DNA from: Candidatus Zixiibacteriota bacterium
Lineage (GTDB): Bacteria; Zixibacteria; MSB-5A5; SM23-73-2
NCBI GenBank assembly: GCA_030615745.1
Contig: JAUWYR010000002.1
Span: forward strand, 27,470 to 91,469
Length of the DNA: 64,000 nucleotides
Direction of reading: 5' to 3'
Below are positions 63,751 to 64,000 of the stretch, one piece after another (positions within the stretch are counted from its first letter, which is position 1; the number at the start of each line of letters is the position of its first letter). The notes under the pieces are model-generated. The model saw only the letters and a program-made list of their open reading frames with translations. It was not told the DNA's origin and made no database searches. The translations under genes and the position numbers were made by a program.

Positions 63751-63954
63751 GTGTTACAGGGCACGGTAAAATGGTTCAATGAATCCAAAGGGTATGGATT
63801 CATCACTCCGGACGGCGGAGAAAAGGACCTGTTTGTACACTTCTCAGAAATCAACGGTGAAGGATACAAAACCCTTCAAGAAGGTGACAGAGTTAGCTTC
63901 GAGGAAGGACAGGGACAAAAAGGACCTCAGGCAAAAAACGTCGAGAAGATATAA
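63751..63954 (+). CDS. Cold-shock protein (CSD)
   Basis: The 67-residue RNA chaperone shows [20 protein letters not shown] and DLFVHFSEI, the RNP1 and RNP2 motifs of the cold-shock domain. The GTG at 63751 is chosen over the longer frame because AAAGGAGGTGAT, a full anti-Shine-Dalgarno complement, precedes it by 4-5 bp and the protein then has the standard length. It has its own strong promoter and a hairpin-containing leader. Identity as CspA-like is clear; its exact paralogue is not decided. Confidence 0.95.
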   Translation: MLQGTVKWFNESKGYGFITPDGGEKDLFVHFSEINGEGYKTLQEGDRVSFEEGQGQKGPQAKNVEKI

Positions 63955-64000
63955 TTTAGAGAAACTAAAATCCTAAAATATATCGTTGGTCTACCCGAGG

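Overview
The window is the replication-origin neighbourhood of an AT-rich bacterial chromosome, with several accessory insertions. The organism appears to have an outer membrane: there is a lipoprotein with a TonB-type C-terminus and a small beta-barrel-like protein. Cys/Gly-rich dockerin repeats with a CGDVNGDG start, two-component-regulator-type propellers, BatA/DUF58/MoxR proteins and DUF5683 point towards the Bacteroidetes/Chlorobi/Fibrobacteres side or related uncultured phyla (for example Zixibacteria, TA06 or WOR-3 type lineages). This placement is an inference from gene style; no rRNA is present to fix it.

Layout. 1-3696 (minus strand): gyrB (partial), a DUF721/DciA-like gene, dnaN and dnaA. 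recF is missing from its usual place. 3697-4200 is AT-rich with DnaA-box-like 9-mers and is the probable oriC. 4314-5972 is a small minus-strand accessory block with a DUF5659 protein and two unknowns. 6330-16180 (plus strand) runs rpmH-rnpA-yidD-yidC, a broken 5' copy of mnmE, a radical SAM gene of the spore photoproduct lyase type, full mnmE, an M1 aminopeptidase and mnmG. A perfect parS site overlaps the upstream edge of rsmG, followed by parA-parB-M23 peptidase-bactofilin. Transcription diverges from about 4 kb, as expected around an origin.

21-31.5 kb is a MoxR/DUF58/BatA cluster interrupted by a restriction-modification cassette (methyltransferase, winged-helix-like small protein, PD-(D/E)XK nuclease), a wrecked nucleotidyltransferase gene, endonuclease IV and a TPR protein. 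31.6-33.7 kb holds an aminotransferase and murQ. 33.7-39.3 kb is a type III-like restriction island (mod, res, SNase-like nuclease, truncated HTH genes) bounded by a short direct repeat. 39.3-56 kb carries housekeeping and signalling genes: DUF2007, HEAT protein, HD-GYP, DUF5683, sirtuin, radical SAM activase-like protein, TPR-TonB lipoprotein, pyrK-pyrD-pyrF, NAD(P)HX repair enzyme, GxxExxY protein, M20 hydrolase, propeller protein and thiL. 56.2-60.0 kb is a tandem duplication of a GC-richer gene for a secreted repeat protein with a dockerin. The right end holds a squalene-cyclase-type repeat protein, a ThiD2-like protein, a zinc-ribbon membrane protein, gcvT and a cold-shock gene with a hairpin leader.

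The most striking general feature is the density of short dispersed repeats. At least five families lie between genes, and several also sit in frame inside genes, at start codons or at stop codons (rnpA, yidC, the DUF721 gene, M1 peptidase, bactofilin, BatA-like protein, HEAT protein, pyrK, nnr, the ThiD2-like gene). This resembles the palindromic elements that invade Rickettsia ORFs. I counted motifs by eye; none of the similarity or composition statements has been computed.
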